Positions 30,166-39,484 of a stretch of 64,000 nucleotides of DNA are shown here, piece by piece (within the stretch, counting starts at the first letter, position 1; the number at the start of each line of letters is the position of its first letter). The notes under the pieces are model-generated. The model was not told the origin of the DNA, did no database searches, and saw only the letters and a list, made by a program, of their open reading frames with translations. Made by a program: the position numbers and the translations under genes. The stretch is from the NCBI RefSeq assembly GCF_002564025.1, contig NZ_PDJH01000001.1, forward strand, positions 2,232,001-2,296,000. Reading direction: 5' to 3'. Source of the DNA: Flavimobilis soli. GTDB taxonomy: Bacteria > Actinomycetota > Actinomycetes > Actinomycetales > Cellulomonadaceae.

Positions 30166-31116
30166 GTGACCCAGACTCCCGCGCACCAGCCTGCCTCTGC
30201 ATCGCCGTCGGCCGTCGTCGAGCGCCCGCTCGACCTTGCCTGGATCGCACGCACCGTCGCGATCGCGCTCGACGAGGACCTCGGCCCGGCGCCGGGCCGC
30301 GACGTGACGACGCTGGCGACGATCGGCCCCGACGTCGTGCGTGAGGCGCACCTCGTGGCGCGCGAGGACGGCACGGTCGCCGGCCTCGTCGTCGTGCCGG
30401 AGGTTCTGGCGCAGGTGTGCGCGCGCTTCGGTCTCGCTCCCGTCGAGGTGAGCCTCGACGTGCCCGACGGTGCCCGGGTGCGCCGCGGCGACGTCCTCGC
30501 GCGGCTGCGCGGCCCGGTGCAGGCGCTGCTCGTGGGGGAGCGGACGATGCTCAACCTCGCGTCGCGCGCGTCGGGCGTCGCGACGGCGACGCGCGCGTGG
30601 GCCGACGTCCTCGACGCAGCTCCGCGCCCGGACGGCACGTGTGCGACCGTCCTCGACACCCGCAAGACGACGCCGGGTCTGCGCGAGCTCGACAAGTACG
30701 CGGTGCGCTGCGGCGGCGGGACGAACAAGCGCATGGGCTTGTTCGACGTCGCGATGATCAAGGACAACCACGTGGTCGCGGCGGGCTCCGTGTCGGCCGC
30801 GATCGAGCGCGTGCGCGCTGCGTTCCCCGACGTGCTCGTCCAGGTCGAGGCGGACCTGCTCGAGCAGGCCGTCGAGGCCGTCGAGGCGGGAGCGGACTTC
30901 CTCCTCCTCGACAACATGCCCGACGACGTCCTCGCAGCGACCGTCCGCGCGGTGCGGGCGCTCGAGCCGGCGCACGGGCGCGTCGAGCTCGAGGCGACGG
31001 GCAACCTCACGCTCGACCGCGCCGCCGCGGTCGCCGCGACGGGGGTCGACTACATGTCGGTCGGCGCCCTCACCCACTCCGCGCCGATCCTCGACCTCGC
31101 ACTCGACCTCCAGTAG
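30166..31116 (+). CDS. nadC: Nicotinate-nucleotide diphosphorylase (carboxylating)
   Basis: 316 residues. It converts quinolinate and PRPP to nicotinate mononucleotide. Family motifs: ALDEDLGPAPGRDVTT, GERTMLNLASRASGVATAT, LDTRKTTPGLRELDKYAVRCGGGTNKRMGLFD, MIKDNHV, VEADLLEQ and LLDNMP, ending ATGVDYMSVGALTHS. TAGCGT (30154-30159) lies 6 bases before the GTG, suggesting a leaderless mRNA. In relatives coaX usually comes next; here only a repeat-rich gap follows. Confidence 0.95.
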   Translation: MTQTPAHQPASASPSAVVERPLDLAWIARTVAIALDEDLGPAPGRDVTTLATIGPDVVREAHLVAREDGTVAGLVVVPEVLAQVCARFGLAPVEVSLDVPDGARVRRGDVLARLRGPVQALLVGERTMLNLASRASGVATATRAWADVLDAAPRPDGTCATVLDTRKTTPGLRELDKYAVRCGGGTNKRMGLFDVAMIKDNHVVAAGSVSAAIERVRAAFPDVLVQVEADLLEQAVEAVEAGADFLLLDNMPDDVLAATVRAVRALEPAHGRVELEATGNLTLDRAAAVAATGVDYMSVGALTHSAPILDLALDLQ

Positions 31117-31153
31117 CAGGCCTCCCACCGCGAGCCCGTCATTCCAGGCGGCC

Positions 31154-31410
31154 GCGACCCCGTCGCTCCGCCCGACCGCGACTCCGCCACCACGCCCGGC
31201 CGCGACTCCGTCGCTCCGCCCGGCCGCGGCTCCGTCGGTCTCCCGGCGGCAACTCCGCCACCACGCCCGGCCCGTGAGTCCGTCAGCTCCGGCGTCACTA
31301 CGTCGCTTGCAGTTGACGGACTCGTGCTGGAACCGACGGACTCATCTCCCTGGGTCGGGCCGGGTCGGGCCGGGTCGGGCTGGGCCGGGTCGGGCCGGGC
31401 CGGTGGCGGG
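31154..31410. repeat. GC-rich tandem repeats between nadC and lysS
   Basis: The 396-base gap 31117-31512 has no supported gene. 31154-31272 holds five units of about 24 bases of the type gcgactccgtcgctccgccc. GAGTCCGTCA (31276-31285) is the inverse of TGACGGACTC (31314-31323). 31351-31410 holds about six 10-base units cgggtcgggc. An 82-codon minus-strand frame (31050-31298) reads the 24-mers as [12 protein letters not shown] octapeptides but overlaps nadC, and I do not accept it. TAGGAT at 31500-31505 is the lysS box. Confidence 0.75.
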
Positions 31411-31512
31411 TGGGACGGGCGGTGCCGGGCGGCCCGGCTGGACCCGGGCTCGCCGGCCCGGTGCCGGGAGCCCGGCGTCGCTCATGCTGCAGCGCTCGGT
31501 AGGATTGGGGGC

Positions 31513-33078
31513 GTGACTCCCGCTGACTCCGCGCAGACCGCTGCGCCCACGCCCCAGGACCCCGCGGCCGCCCCGGCGGACGACACCCCCGAGCAGATCC
31601 GGGTGCGCAAGGAGAAGCGTGAGCGTCTCCTCGCGAGCGGCCAGGAGGCCTACCCGGTCGGCGTCCCCGTGACGCACTCGATCGCGTCGGTGCGCGAGAA
31701 GTACGGCGACCTCGAGGCGGGCGTCGAGACGGACGACGTCGTCGGCGTCGCGGGCCGCGTGGTGTTCCTGCGGAACACCGGCAAGCTCTGCTTCGTCACG
31801 CTGCAGGACGGCGCCGGCGTGCGCATCCAGGCGATGCTCTCCCTCGCCGCGGTCGGCGAGGAGCGCCTCGCGGCGTTCAAGTCCGACGTCGACCTGGGCG
31901 ACCACCTCTTCGTGCACGGCCGCGTCGGTGCCTCGCGCCGCGGCGAGCTCTCGGTATTCGCGGACTCGTGGACGCTCGCGGCGAAGTCGCTGCGCCCGCT
32001 GCCCAACATGTACGAGCGTGAGGACGGCACGACCGCCGAGCTCTCCGAGGAGGCGCGCGTCCGCCAGCGCTACGTCGACCTCATCGCCCGCCCCGCCGCG
32101 CGCGACACGGTGCGGCTGCGTGCCGGCGTCGTGCGCTCGCTGCGCGAGAACTTCCACCGGCGCGACTTCCTCGAGATCGAGACGCCGATGCTGCAGACGA
32201 TCCACGGTGGCGCCGCGGCTCGTCCGTTCGCGACACACATGAACGCGTTCGACATGGAGCTGTTCCTGCGTATCGCGCCCGAGCTGTTCCTCAAGCGCGC
32301 GGTCGTCGGCGGCGTCGAGAAGGTCTTCGAGATCAACCGCAACTTCCGCAACGAGGGCGCGGACTCGACGCACTCGCCCGAGTTCACGATGCTCGAGGCG
32401 TACGAGGCCTACGGCGACTACGACACGATGGCGGCGCTCACGAAGGACCTCGTGCAGACGGCCGCGATGGACGTCCTCGGCACGACCCTCGTCACGCTGC
32501 CTGACGGCGAGCAGTACGAGCTCGGCGGCGACTGGGCCGAGATCACGATGTACGAGTCGCTCTCCGAGAAGCTCGGCACCGAGATCACGCACGACACGCC
32601 AGACGCGGAGCTGCTCGCGCTCGTCGAGAAGTTCGACCTGAAGATCGACCCGAAGCGTCAGAACCACGGCAAGCTCGTCGAGGAGCTGTGGGAGTTCCAC
32701 GTCGGCGACCACCTGTACGCGCCGACGTTCGTCCGCGACTTCCCGGTCGAGACGAGCCCGCTCACGCGCGACCACCGGTCCAAGAAGGGCCTCGTGGAGA
32801 AGTGGGACCTGTACGTCCGCGGCTTCGAGCTTGCGACCGCGTACTCGGAGCTCGTCGACCCGGTCATCCAGCGCCAGCGCTTCGAGGCGCAGGCGCTGCT
32901 CGCTGCGGCGGGCGACGACGAGGCGATGGTCCTCGACGAGGACTTCCTCGCCGCGATGGAGTTCGCGATGCCGCCGAGCGGCGGCATGGGCATGGGCCTC
33001 GACCGGCTGCTCATGGCGCTCACGGGCCTCGGCATCCGCGAGACGATCATGTTCCCGCTGGTGAAGCCGCTCGCCTGA
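31513..33078 (+). CDS. lysS: Lysyl-tRNA synthetase (class II)
   Basis: 521 residues. An N-terminal OB domain ([31 protein letters not shown]) is followed by the class II core: motif 1 region [23 protein letters not shown], motif 2 [29 protein letters not shown] and motif 3 [16 protein letters not shown]. The first 35 residues are an Ala/Pro extension. GTG 31513 is chosen because TAGGAT lies 7 bases upstream (leaderless). A strong hairpin terminates it. Confidence 0.96.
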   Translation: MTPADSAQTAAPTPQDPAAAPADDTPEQIRVRKEKRERLLASGQEAYPVGVPVTHSIASVREKYGDLEAGVETDDVVGVAGRVVFLRNTGKLCFVTLQDGAGVRIQAMLSLAAVGEERLAAFKSDVDLGDHLFVHGRVGASRRGELSVFADSWTLAAKSLRPLPNMYEREDGTTAELSEEARVRQRYVDLIARPAARDTVRLRAGVVRSLRENFHRRDFLEIETPMLQTIHGGAAARPFATHMNAFDMELFLRIAPELFLKRAVVGGVEKVFEINRNFRNEGADSTHSPEFTMLEAYEAYGDYDTMAALTKDLVQTAAMDVLGTTLVTLPDGEQYELGGDWAEITMYESLSEKLGTEITHDTPDAELLALVEKFDLKIDPKRQNHGKLVEELWEFHVGDHLYAPTFVRDFPVETSPLTRDHRSKKGLVEKWDLYVRGFELATAYSELVDPVIQRQRFEAQALLAAAGDDEAMVLDEDFLAAMEFAMPPSGGMGMGLDRLLMALTGLGIRETIMFPLVKPLA

Positions 33079-33096
33079 GCCTTCCTGGAGCCGACG

Positions 33097-33130
33097 CCGC
33101 GGCGCACCCTCGCACGAGGGTGCGCCGCGG
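33097..33130 (+). terminator. Hairpin terminator after lysS
   Basis: A perfect 15-bp stem (33097-33111 with 33116-33130) around GCAC begins 18 bases after the stop codon. No long U-tract follows. It marks the end of the conserved block; what follows is accessory DNA. Confidence 0.75.
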
Positions 33131-33229
33131 TCGTCTGTGCGGGTCGGGGGGCCGGGCGCCGCTGCGGCCGCGCCCGCAGCAGGGAGGGCGCCGTGCCGCC
33201 GCCGACGAGGGCTCGCGGCGGAGGCGCGG

Positions 33230-33739
33230 CTAGAGCCGCTTCTCGAGCAGCACGACGTCGAGCCACTGCCCGGCCAGCGGGCCGTGCGTCATCCGTCCGA
33301 AGCGTTCGCGCGTCCCGACGACGCGGAAGCCCATACGTTCGTGGAGCGCGAGGCTCGCGGTGTTCTGCGGGAAGATGCCGCACTGGATCGTCCACACGCC
33401 GCCGTCGCGCGCCGACCCGATCAGGCGCTCGGTGAGCGCGCGCCCGACGCCACGTCCCTGCGCGTGCGGGGCGACGTAGAGCGAGCTCTCGACGACGCCC
33501 GCGTAGACGCAGCGCCCCGAGACGGGGGAGACGGCGACCCACCCGACGACGTCGTCACCGTCGAGGGCGACGAAGCGGTGGTCGGCGAGGTGGGTCGCGT
33601 CGAACTGGTCCCACGTGGGCGCGCTCGACTCGAAGGTCGCGGTGCCGCTCGCGATGCCTGCGGCGTAGATCGCGAGGACGGCGTTCGCGTGCTCGGCGCG
33701 CATCGGGGCGAGGGCGATGCTCGTGTCGACCGCGGTCAT
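33230..33739 (-). CDS. GNAT acetyltransferase, phosphinothricin/ArsN1 type
   Basis: 169 residues. The GNAT acetyl-CoA site is VAPHAQGRGVGRALTERLI, followed by CGIFPQNTASLALHERMGFRVVGTRERFGRM, the pattern of phosphinothricin acetyltransferases. Related enzymes in ars operons (ArsN1) acetylate the arsenic antibiotic arsinothricin. Its ATG overlaps the stop of an arsR remnant (ATGA), and arsM and arsC sequences lie next to it, so an arsinothricin-resistance role is a reasonable inference. It could also act on another amine or methionine analogue. With arsR truncated, its original promoter seems lost. Confidence 0.8.
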   Translation of the reverse strand: MTAVDTSIALAPMRAEHANAVLAIYAAGIASGTATFESSAPTWDQFDATHLADHRFVALDGDDVVGWVAVSPVSGRCVYAGVVESSLYVAPHAQGRGVGRALTERLIGSARDGGVWTIQCGIFPQNTASLALHERMGFRVVGTRERFGRMTHGPLAGQWLDVVLLEKRL

Positions 33740-33870
33740 GCGGCGACCTTGGTGAGCAGGTGCTCGCTCAGGTGCGCGCCGAGCTCGCGGACCGTGCTCG
33801 GCACGAGCGTGTAGTAGACCCAGACGCCGCGCTTCTCGCGGGTGACGAAGCCGGCGTCGGAGTCGACGAA
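33736..33870 (-). pseudogene. Truncated arsR-type repressor (C-terminal remnant)
   Basis: On the minus strand about 41 codons read DSDAGFVTREKRGVWVYYTL, then a helix ending EHLLTKVAA and stop. VTREKRGVWVYY is the wing and dimer-helix pattern of ArsR/SmtB winged-helix repressors. The DNA-binding helices and start are missing: upstream the frame runs straight into antisense arsM sequence. It is a broken regulator whose stop is coupled to the acetyltransferase gene. Confidence 0.7.
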
Positions 33871-34370
33871 CGATTCGGGGCTGCGCTCTACCGGTCCGAG
33901 GACGCTGCCGACGTCCCAGCCGAGGCGCTCGCGGCATCGCTCGGCTGCGGCAACCCGCTGCTGGTCGCAGAGCTCCGGGAGGGCGAGCGTGCGCTCGACC
34001 TCGGTTCGGGGGGTGGCGTCGACGTCCTGCTCTCCGCGCGCCGCGTCGGCGAGACCGGCTTCGCCTACGGCGTCGACATGACCGACGAGATGCTCGAGCT
34101 GGCCCGGGCCAACGCTACGAAGGCGGGCGCGGCGAACGGCTCGGCATCTCCGACGTCGTCGCGGAGGACCACCTGAGCCCGGACCAGCGCGCCGAGCGCG
34201 GCTCGTACGTCGGGTGCATCGCCGGCGCTCTCTCCCGAGGTGAGTACCTCGAGGGTCTCGTCGCCGCAGGGTTCGTCGACGCCGCGGTCGAGCTCACGCA
34301 CGAGGTCGCTGACGGCATGCACGGCGCAGTCGTCCGCGCCCGCAAGCCCGCTGTCGAGGAGGAGCGATGA
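33871..34370 (+). pseudogene. Degraded arsenite methyltransferase arsM
   Basis: Frame 1 (about 33871-34138) reads ERFGAALYRSEDAADVPAEA, LGCGNP, the SAM motif ALDLGSGGGVDVLLSARRVG and TGFAYGVDMTDEMLELARANATKAGAAN. At about 34135 it jumps to another frame, LGISDVVAEDHLSPDQRAE, then GSYVGCIAGALSRGEYLEGL, ending at the TGA 34368-34370. Both parts are clear ArsM. The N-terminal Cys-rich start is gone, as is about 70 residues in the middle including the CVINL-type catalytic Cys segment. It cannot methylate arsenite. Confidence 0.85.
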
Positions 34371-34570
34371 ACGGCGACCTCCACCTGATGGCGTACGTCC
34401 AGGGCGAGAGCCAGCTTGCCCGCGACGCCGAGCGCCTGCGCGCGGTGCGCGACTTCCCCGGTCGTTCCGAGCGCCAGCGACCGGGACGGGCTCGTGACGT
34501 CGTCGAGCGCCTGCGGGTGCCGGTGCCCCGGCGCGCGCCGAGCGTCGCGCCGCCCTGCTGCCCCGCCTGA
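34367..34570 (+). CDS. Small ORF of unknown function after arsM remnant
   Basis: 67 codons from an ATG that overlaps the arsM stop (ATGA), beginning MNGDLHLMAYVQGESQLARD and ending in a Pro/Arg/Cys-rich tail. The first 30 residues look like real protein with a helix ([14 protein letters not shown]); the rest does not. It may be the start of a gene, once coupled to arsM, whose end has been replaced. I do not recognise a family. Confidence 0.35.
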   Translation: MNGDLHLMAYVQGESQLARDAERLRAVRDFPGRSERQRPGRARDVVERLRVPVPRRAPSVAPPCCPA

Positions 34571-34580
34571 CGCCGGACTC

Positions 34581-35000
34581 TCAGTCCGTGACCGGATCGA
34601 CGCCGAGCTCTGCCAGGAGCGAGAGGACCCGGGCGCGGATCTCGTCACGGATCACCCGCACCGGCTCGAGGCCTTGGCCCGCAGGGTCGGCCAGGGCCCA
34701 GTCCTCGTAGCGCTTGCCGGGGAAGACCGGGCACGCGTCGCCACAGCCCATCGTGACGACGACGTCGGAGGCCCGCACGGCCTCCGTGGTCAGCACCTTG
34801 GGCTGCTCGTCGCGGATGTCGATGCCGATCTCGAGCATCGCCTCGACGGCGACGGGGTTGATCTGGGACGCGGGCATCGAGCCGGCGGAGCGGACCTCGA
34901 CCGCCCCGCCCGACAGGTGCCGGAGGAGACCTGCGGCCATCTGGGAGCGACCTGCGTTGTGGACGCAGACGAACAGGGCGGACGGCGTGGACGTGGTCAT
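34581..35000 (-). CDS. arsC: Arsenate reductase, low-molecular-weight phosphatase type
   Basis: 139 residues. The P-loop FVCVHNAGRSQMAA (Cys-x5-Arg-Ser) sits at the N-terminus; VVTMGCGDACPVFPGKRYEDWALADPAG holds the second and third redox cysteines and the catalytic DPAG aspartate. This matches the thioredoxin- or mycothiol-linked ArsC class, which reduces arsenate to arsenite. The gene is intact, while arsR and arsM beside it are broken and no arsenite pump is visible within the window, so present usefulness is uncertain. ATG 35000 is the family-like start. Confidence 0.88.
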   Translation of the reverse strand: MTTSTPSALFVCVHNAGRSQMAAGLLRHLSGGAVEVRSAGSMPASQINPVAVEAMLEIGIDIRDEQPKVLTTEAVRASDVVVTMGCGDACPVFPGKRYEDWALADPAGQGLEPVRVIRDEIRARVLSLLAELGVDPVTD

Positions 35001-35052
35001 CAGGGCTCCGGACGCGAGGGGCAGCGGTGGGTCACAGCCTCGCACGGAAAGC

Positions 35053-35090
35053 CGAAGGCCTCCAGCACCGTGAGGTGCTGGAGGCCTTCG
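35053..35090 (-). terminator. Terminator of the xylFGH transporter operon
   Basis: A perfect 16-bp stem (35053-35068 with 35075-35090), 6-base loop, lies 23 bases after the xylH stop on the minus strand and is followed there by GGCTTTCC. It also insulates arsC from the transporter genes. Confidence 0.8.
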
Positions 35091-35112
35091 CCCTGTGGAG
35101 GAGGGACGACGG

Positions 35113-36285
35113 TCAGTGGCCGCCCGACTTGCGCTTGTTGAGGATGTCGAAGGCGACGGCCGCGAGGAGCACGAGGCCCTTGATCGACTGCTGCCAGGCA
35201 GCGTCGACGCCCATGATCGACAGACCCATGTTCAGGACACCCATGATGAGTGCACCGATGATGGCGCCGGAGACCTTGCCGATACCGCCGGTGACGGCGG
35301 TTCCACCGATGAAGGCCGCAGCGATCGCGTCGAGCTCGAAGTTCACACCGGCCGAGGCGACGGAGGCACCGGCGCGGGCGGTGGTCACGACACCGGCGAT
35401 ACCGGCGAGGAGACCCATGTTCACGAAGATCATGAAGTTGACGCGCTTGGTGTTGACGCCCGAGAGGACGGCGGCGTGCAGGTTGCCACCGATCGCGTAG
35501 ATGTGGCGGCCGAAGACCGTCTTGTTCATGACGAACGTGTAGACGAGGACGAGGACACCGACGATCACGAGGACGATCGGGGTACCGCCGGCCGAGTTGG
35601 CGAGCAGGTACGTGATGTACGCGATGAGGGCGCTGATGATGACCGTCTTGATGACGAAGCCCACGAGGCTCTCGGTGCTCAGGCCCTCACGGTGGAGGGT
35701 CGCACGCTGGCGCAGGCCTGCGACGACGAGGCCGACGATGGCGAGCGCACCGATGACGACGGTGACGACGTCGAGGTTGCCGGCGAAGCCGAGGAAGTTG
35801 GGCAGCGAGCCCTTCGAGATCTGGTTGAACCCGTCGGGGAAGCCCGAGATCGTGGTGCCCGCGATGACGATCGCGAGACCGCGGAAGATCAGCATGCCCG
35901 CGAGGGTCACGATGAATGCCGGGATCCCGACGTAGGCCACCCAGAAGCCCTGCCAGCAGCCGACCAGGGCGCCGATCGCGACCGCGATGACCACGACGAG
36001 AGGCCAGGGGAGACCTTCGGTGATCATCAGGTAGCCGATGAGACCGCCGACGAACGCCACGACCGAACCGACCGAGAGGTCGATGTGGCCGGCCACGATG
36101 ACCATGACCATGCCGATCGTCAGGATGAACACGTAAGCGTTCTGCTGGACGAGGCTCGCGATGTTGTTCGGGATCAGCATCTTGCCGTCCGTCAGCACCT
36201 GGAACACGACGACGATGACGACGAGGGCCGCCATCATCCCGTACTCGCGGAGGTTCCGGGTGAGGTTCTGCGTCAGCGCGTTCAC
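35113..36285 (-). CDS. xylH: Sugar ABC transporter permease (XylH/MmsB type)
   Basis: 390 residues, about 10-11 membrane segments; an inner-membrane channel for a monosaccharide, probably xylose. [20 protein letters not shown] and [18 protein letters not shown] are typical of the ribose/xylose permease family, and [47 protein letters not shown] is close to multiple-monosaccharide (GguB/MmsB/XylH) members. GTG 36285 overlaps the ATPase stop. Xylose as substrate is inferred from the operator shared with xylA. Confidence 0.9.
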   Translation of the reverse strand: MNALTQNLTRNLREYGMMAALVVIVVVFQVLTDGKMLIPNNIASLVQQNAYVFILTIGMVMVIVAGHIDLSVGSVVAFVGGLIGYLMITEGLPWPLVVVIAVAIGALVGCWQGFWVAYVGIPAFIVTLAGMLIFRGLAIVIAGTTISGFPDGFNQISKGSLPNFLGFAGNLDVVTVVIGALAIVGLVVAGLRQRATLHREGLSTESLVGFVIKTVIISALIAYITYLLANSAGGTPIVLVIVGVLVLVYTFVMNKTVFGRHIYAIGGNLHAAVLSGVNTKRVNFMIFVNMGLLAGIAGVVTTARAGASVASAGVNFELDAIAAAFIGGTAVTGGIGKVSGAIIGALIMGVLNMGLSIMGVDAAWQQSIKGLVLLAAVAFDILNKRKSGGH

Positions 36286-37832
36286 GCGTCCGCCCCTTCC
36301 TTTTCCTTGGTCATGTAGCGCATGAGGTTTTCCTGGGTCGCTTCCTCGCGGGGCAGCTCACCGGTGATCCGGCCCTGGCTCATCGCGTAGATGCGGTCAC
36401 AGGTTCCGAGCAGCTCGGGCAGCTCGGAGGAGATGACGATGATGGCCTTGCCGGCTTCGGCGAGGGCATTCATGATCTGGTAGATCTCGTACTTGGCGCC
36501 GACGTCGATACCGCGCGTCGGCTCATCGAGGATGAGGACGTCCGGGTCCGTGAAGATCCACTTCGCGAGGACGACCTTCTGCTGGTTGCCGCCGGAGAGC
36601 TTTCCGGTCAGGGCGTCCACGCTCGGCGTCTTGATGTTGAGGTCCTTGCGGAACTGCTCCGCGTGGCGGACCTCCCCGCGGCCGTCGACGACGCCGCCAC
36701 GGGAGATCTTGCCGAGAGCAGAGGCGGCGATGTTCCGCTTGATGTCCTCGATCAGGTTCAGGCCGTAGCGCTTGCGGTCCTCGGAGACGTACGCGATGCC
36801 GTGGTCGATCGCCTGGCGCACCGTGCGCGGGCGGATCTCCTCGCCGTCCTTGTACATGCGGCCGGAGAAGTTGCTGCCGTAGGAGCGGCCGAACATGCTC
36901 ATCGCGAGCTCGGTGCGGCCGGCGCCCATGAGGCCGGCGATGCCGACGATCTCGCCTGCGCGCACGCTCAGCGCGGCGTTGTCGACGACGATGCGGTCGT
37001 GGACGATCGGGTGGTGGACCGTCCAGTCCTCGATGCGCAGCACCTCGGCGCCGGGGTTCGAGACGCGGTCCGGGAAGCGGTTGTCGAGCGACCGGCCGAC
37101 CATCCCGCGGATGATGCGGTCCTCGGAGACGGGCTCGGCGCCGTGCATGTCGAGCGTCTCGATCGTCTGACCGTCGCGGATGATCGTCGTGGAGTCGGCG
37201 ATTGCGGCGATCTCGTTGAGCTTGTGGGAGATGATGATCGACGTGATGCCCTGGCCCTTGAGGGAGCGCATCAGGTCGAGCAGGTGAGCGCTGTCCTCGT
37301 CGTTGAGCGCCGCGGTGGGCTCGTCGAGGATGAGCAGCTTCACGCGCTTGGAGAGGGCCTTGGCGATCTCGACGAGCTGCTGCTTGCCGACGCCGATGTC
37401 CTTGATCTTGGTGTCGGGGCTCTCGCTGAGCCCGACGCGGGCGAGGAGCTGAGCCGCCTCAGCGTTCGTGCGGGTCCAGTCGATCACCCCGCCGCGGGCG
37501 CGCTCGTTGCCGAGGAAGATGTTCTCGGCGATCGAGAGGTGCGGGCTGAGCGCGAGCTCCTGGTGGATGATCACGATGCCGCGCTCCTCGGAGTCGCGGA
37601 TCGTGCGGAACTCGCAGGGCTCGGCCTCGAAGTAGATGTCACCCGTGTAGGAGCCGTGGGGGTAGACGCCGGAGAGCACCTTCATCAGCGTCGACTTGCC
37701 TGCGCCGTTCTCGCCGCAGATCGCGTGCACCTCCCCGCGCTTCACCGTGAGGGTGACGTCCTGGAGCGCCTTGACGCCTGGGAAGGTCTTCGTGATACCG
37801 CGCATCTCGAGAATGTTGCTGTGCGTGGACAT
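36282..37832 (-). CDS. xylG: Sugar ABC transporter ATPase (XylG/MmsA type)
   Basis: 516 residues with two ABC modules. The first has Walker [17 protein letters not shown], a [16 protein letters not shown] signature and [13 protein letters not shown]. The second has the degenerate loop [31 protein letters not shown] and [19 protein letters not shown]. This asymmetric double-ATPase form is typical of monosaccharide importers. The start ATG 37832 follows a GAGGACGAGGAC purine stretch. It works with XylH and the binding protein XylF. Confidence 0.92.
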   Translation of the reverse strand: MSTHSNILEMRGITKTFPGVKALQDVTLTVKRGEVHAICGENGAGKSTLMKVLSGVYPHGSYTGDIYFEAEPCEFRTIRDSEERGIVIIHQELALSPHLSIAENIFLGNERARGGVIDWTRTNAEAAQLLARVGLSESPDTKIKDIGVGKQQLVEIAKALSKRVKLLILDEPTAALNDEDSAHLLDLMRSLKGQGITSIIISHKLNEIAAIADSTTIIRDGQTIETLDMHGAEPVSEDRIIRGMVGRSLDNRFPDRVSNPGAEVLRIEDWTVHHPIVHDRIVVDNAALSVRAGEIVGIAGLMGAGRTELAMSMFGRSYGSNFSGRMYKDGEEIRPRTVRQAIDHGIAYVSEDRKRYGLNLIEDIKRNIAASALGKISRGGVVDGRGEVRHAEQFRKDLNIKTPSVDALTGKLSGGNQQKVVLAKWIFTDPDVLILDEPTRGIDVGAKYEIYQIMNALAEAGKAIIVISSELPELLGTCDRIYAMSQGRITGELPREEATQENLMRYMTKEKEGADA

Positions 37833-37863
37833 GTCCTCGTCCTCGTGCTGGAGATTTCGGTGT

Positions 37864-37894
37864 GCCGGGGCGGGGCGGGATGCCCCGCCCCGGC
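37864..37894 (-). terminator. Intercistronic hairpin between xylF and xylG
   Basis: GCCGGGGCGGGGC (37864-37876) pairs with GCCCCGCCCCGGC (37882-37894), 5-base loop. Placed after the binding-protein gene, it probably causes partial termination or protects the xylF message so that the binding protein exceeds the membrane parts. Confidence 0.65.
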
Positions 37895-37948
37895 GGGTGG
37901 CGTCAGGTTGCCCCGACGTCATGGTCCGTGGTGGACCGCAGGATCAGG

Positions 37949-39091
37949 TCAGAGACCGATGTCCGAGGCCTTGTAGAAGCCCGAGTCGACGAGGTCCTTC
38001 TGGACCGTGTCCTTCGTGACGACCTGCGGCGGGAGCAGGAAGGACGGGACGACCTTCTTGCCGTTGTCGTACGTGGTGGTGTCGTTCACCTCGACGGTCT
38101 CGCCCTTGAGGATCTGGTCGACCATCTTGGCGACCTGCGTGCCGAGCGTGCGGGTGTCCTTCCAGACCGTCATCGACTGCTTGTCAGCGAGCATGTTGAT
38201 GACGTTGGCCTTGTCGGCGTCCTGGCCCGTGATGATCGGCCAGTCACCGCCCGGCTTGTAGCCGTTGGACTCGAGCGACTGCTCGATACCGAGGGCGAGC
38301 GAGTCGTTCGGGGACAGGACGACGTCGACCTTCTTGTCGCCGTAGAACGAGTTGATGCGGTTGTCCATCTCAGCCTGAGCCTTCGCGGACTCCCAGCCCT
38401 GGATACCGATCTTGGTCCACTCGTCGTTCGACTTCGGGTCCTTGCCGGACGGGACGACGAGCTTGCCGTCCTGCACGTAGGGGAGCAGGACGTCCCACGC
38501 GCCGGAGAAGAAGAACTTCGCGTTGTTGTCGTCGGGCGAACCGGCGAAGGGCTCGAGGTTGAACTTCTCGGTCGTCGTCGCGAGCTCGAGCTGCTCCTCG
38601 ATGAACTTCCCCTGGAGCTGGCCGACCTGGTAGTTGTCGAACGTCGCGTAGTAGTCGACAGCGTCCGTGCCGTTGATGAGACGGTCGTACGCGATGACCT
38701 TGATGCCCGCGGCGGCGGCGGTCTCGAGGACGTTGCTGAGAGCGGTGCCGTCGATCGAGGCGACGACGAGGACCTTGGCGCCCTGGTTGATCATGGTCTC
38801 GAGCTGCTGGATCTGCTGCTCGACCTTGTTGTCGGCGTACTGCAGCGAGACCTCGTAGCCGGCCTCCTTGAGGAGGGACTCGACGTGCGCGCCGTCGTTG
38901 TTCCAGCGCTCGAGCGAACGGGTCGGCATCGCGACACCGATGAGTGCGCCGTCGCCTGCGGGGGCTCCGGAGGATGCGCCCGGGGCGGGCGTGGTGGCGG
39001 CGGGGGTCTCGCGCTCGGAGCTGCACGCAGCCATCCCGAGGATGAGCGACGCCGAGCCGGCGATCGCGAGCAGCTTGCGGGTGGTAGACAT
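37949..39091 (-). CDS. xylF: Sugar-binding lipoprotein (XylF/ChvE type)
   Basis: 380 residues. A lipoprotein signal (LLAIAGSASLILGMAAC, lipobox LGMAAC) is followed by a periplasmic-binding-protein fold of type I: IGVAMPTRSLERWNNDGAHVESLLKEAGYEVSLQYADNKVEQQIQQLETMINQGAKVLVVASIDGTAL, VIAYDRLI, VDVVLSPNDSLALGIEQSLESNGY. This is the ChvE/XylF cluster of the family (xylose, glucose, galactose). ATG 39091 gives normal spacing from GAAGGGAA; ATG 39100 would be too close. The 393 bases upstream (39092-39484) hold no gene but contain the operator at 39262-39286. Confidence 0.92.
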   Translation of the reverse strand: MSTTRKLLAIAGSASLILGMAACSSERETPAATTPAPGASSGAPAGDGALIGVAMPTRSLERWNNDGAHVESLLKEAGYEVSLQYADNKVEQQIQQLETMINQGAKVLVVASIDGTALSNVLETAAAAGIKVIAYDRLINGTDAVDYYATFDNYQVGQLQGKFIEEQLELATTTEKFNLEPFAGSPDDNNAKFFFSGAWDVLLPYVQDGKLVVPSGKDPKSNDEWTKIGIQGWESAKAQAEMDNRINSFYGDKKVDVVLSPNDSLALGIEQSLESNGYKPGGDWPIITGQDADKANVINMLADKQSMTVWKDTRTLGTQVAKMVDQILKGETVEVNDTTTYDNGKKVVPSFLLPPQVVTKDTVQKDLVDSGFYKASDIGL

Positions 39092-39261
39092 CGTTGGCAT
39101 TTCCCTTCGTCTGATCTTGCTGTTCCGGTCGGAACGAAGAACCGGGTGCGGCCGGGTCCGGCGTCGACCTCGACGCCTCGTGATCAGCCCCACCATCGGG
39201 TCTGACCGGATCCGGCGGACACCATCGTGCAGCCTTCACTTCTTGAACGCAACGCTGCGCC

Positions 39262-39286
39262 GATTTGTTCTGCGACTGAACATATC
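39262..39286 (-). promoter_or_regulatory. XylR (ROK) operator candidate upstream of xylF
   Basis: The 25 bases differ at only three positions from 43266-43290, between xylA and the ROK gene: shared pattern GATTTGTTsTGCGrCTGAAC plus wTATC. It contains TGTTC-N7-GAACA. On the minus strand TATGTT within it could be the xylF -10 box. An additional inverted pair TGTCCGG (39344-39350) / CCGGACA (39368-39374) lies further upstream. No other structure is evident in 39092-39484. Confidence 0.7.
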
Positions 39287-39484
39287 TCAGCCGCAGCATC
39301 CTGCGGAATCCTGGGAGGTAACGATCCGCTAACGGTGCAGCGCTGTCCGGTTTGTCGTGTGGCAGATCCGGACAAGTCGGGCATCGAGCGGCTGGTCATG
39401 GGTTCATCTCGTGTATCGCCGCGGTGACGAAGGTCCCATGCGGGCGAGCAGCTCCGTCCAGGGAGCCACGAGTAGGCTGAGCCA

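Noticed and set aside
31050..31298. 82-codon minus-strand frame with octapeptide repeats
   Set aside because: It overlaps the end of nadC, has no ribosome site, and its repeats are explained by the 24-base tandem repeat.
31117..31512. T-box or coaX remnant before lysS
   Set aside because: No T-box core is visible, lysS appears leaderless, and no coaX motif can be read in any frame of the repeat-rich gap.
33760..34176. 139-codon frame as an intact methyltransferase
   Set aside because: Only its second half is ArsM; the first part is antisense arsR, and the frame ends soon after the deletion point.
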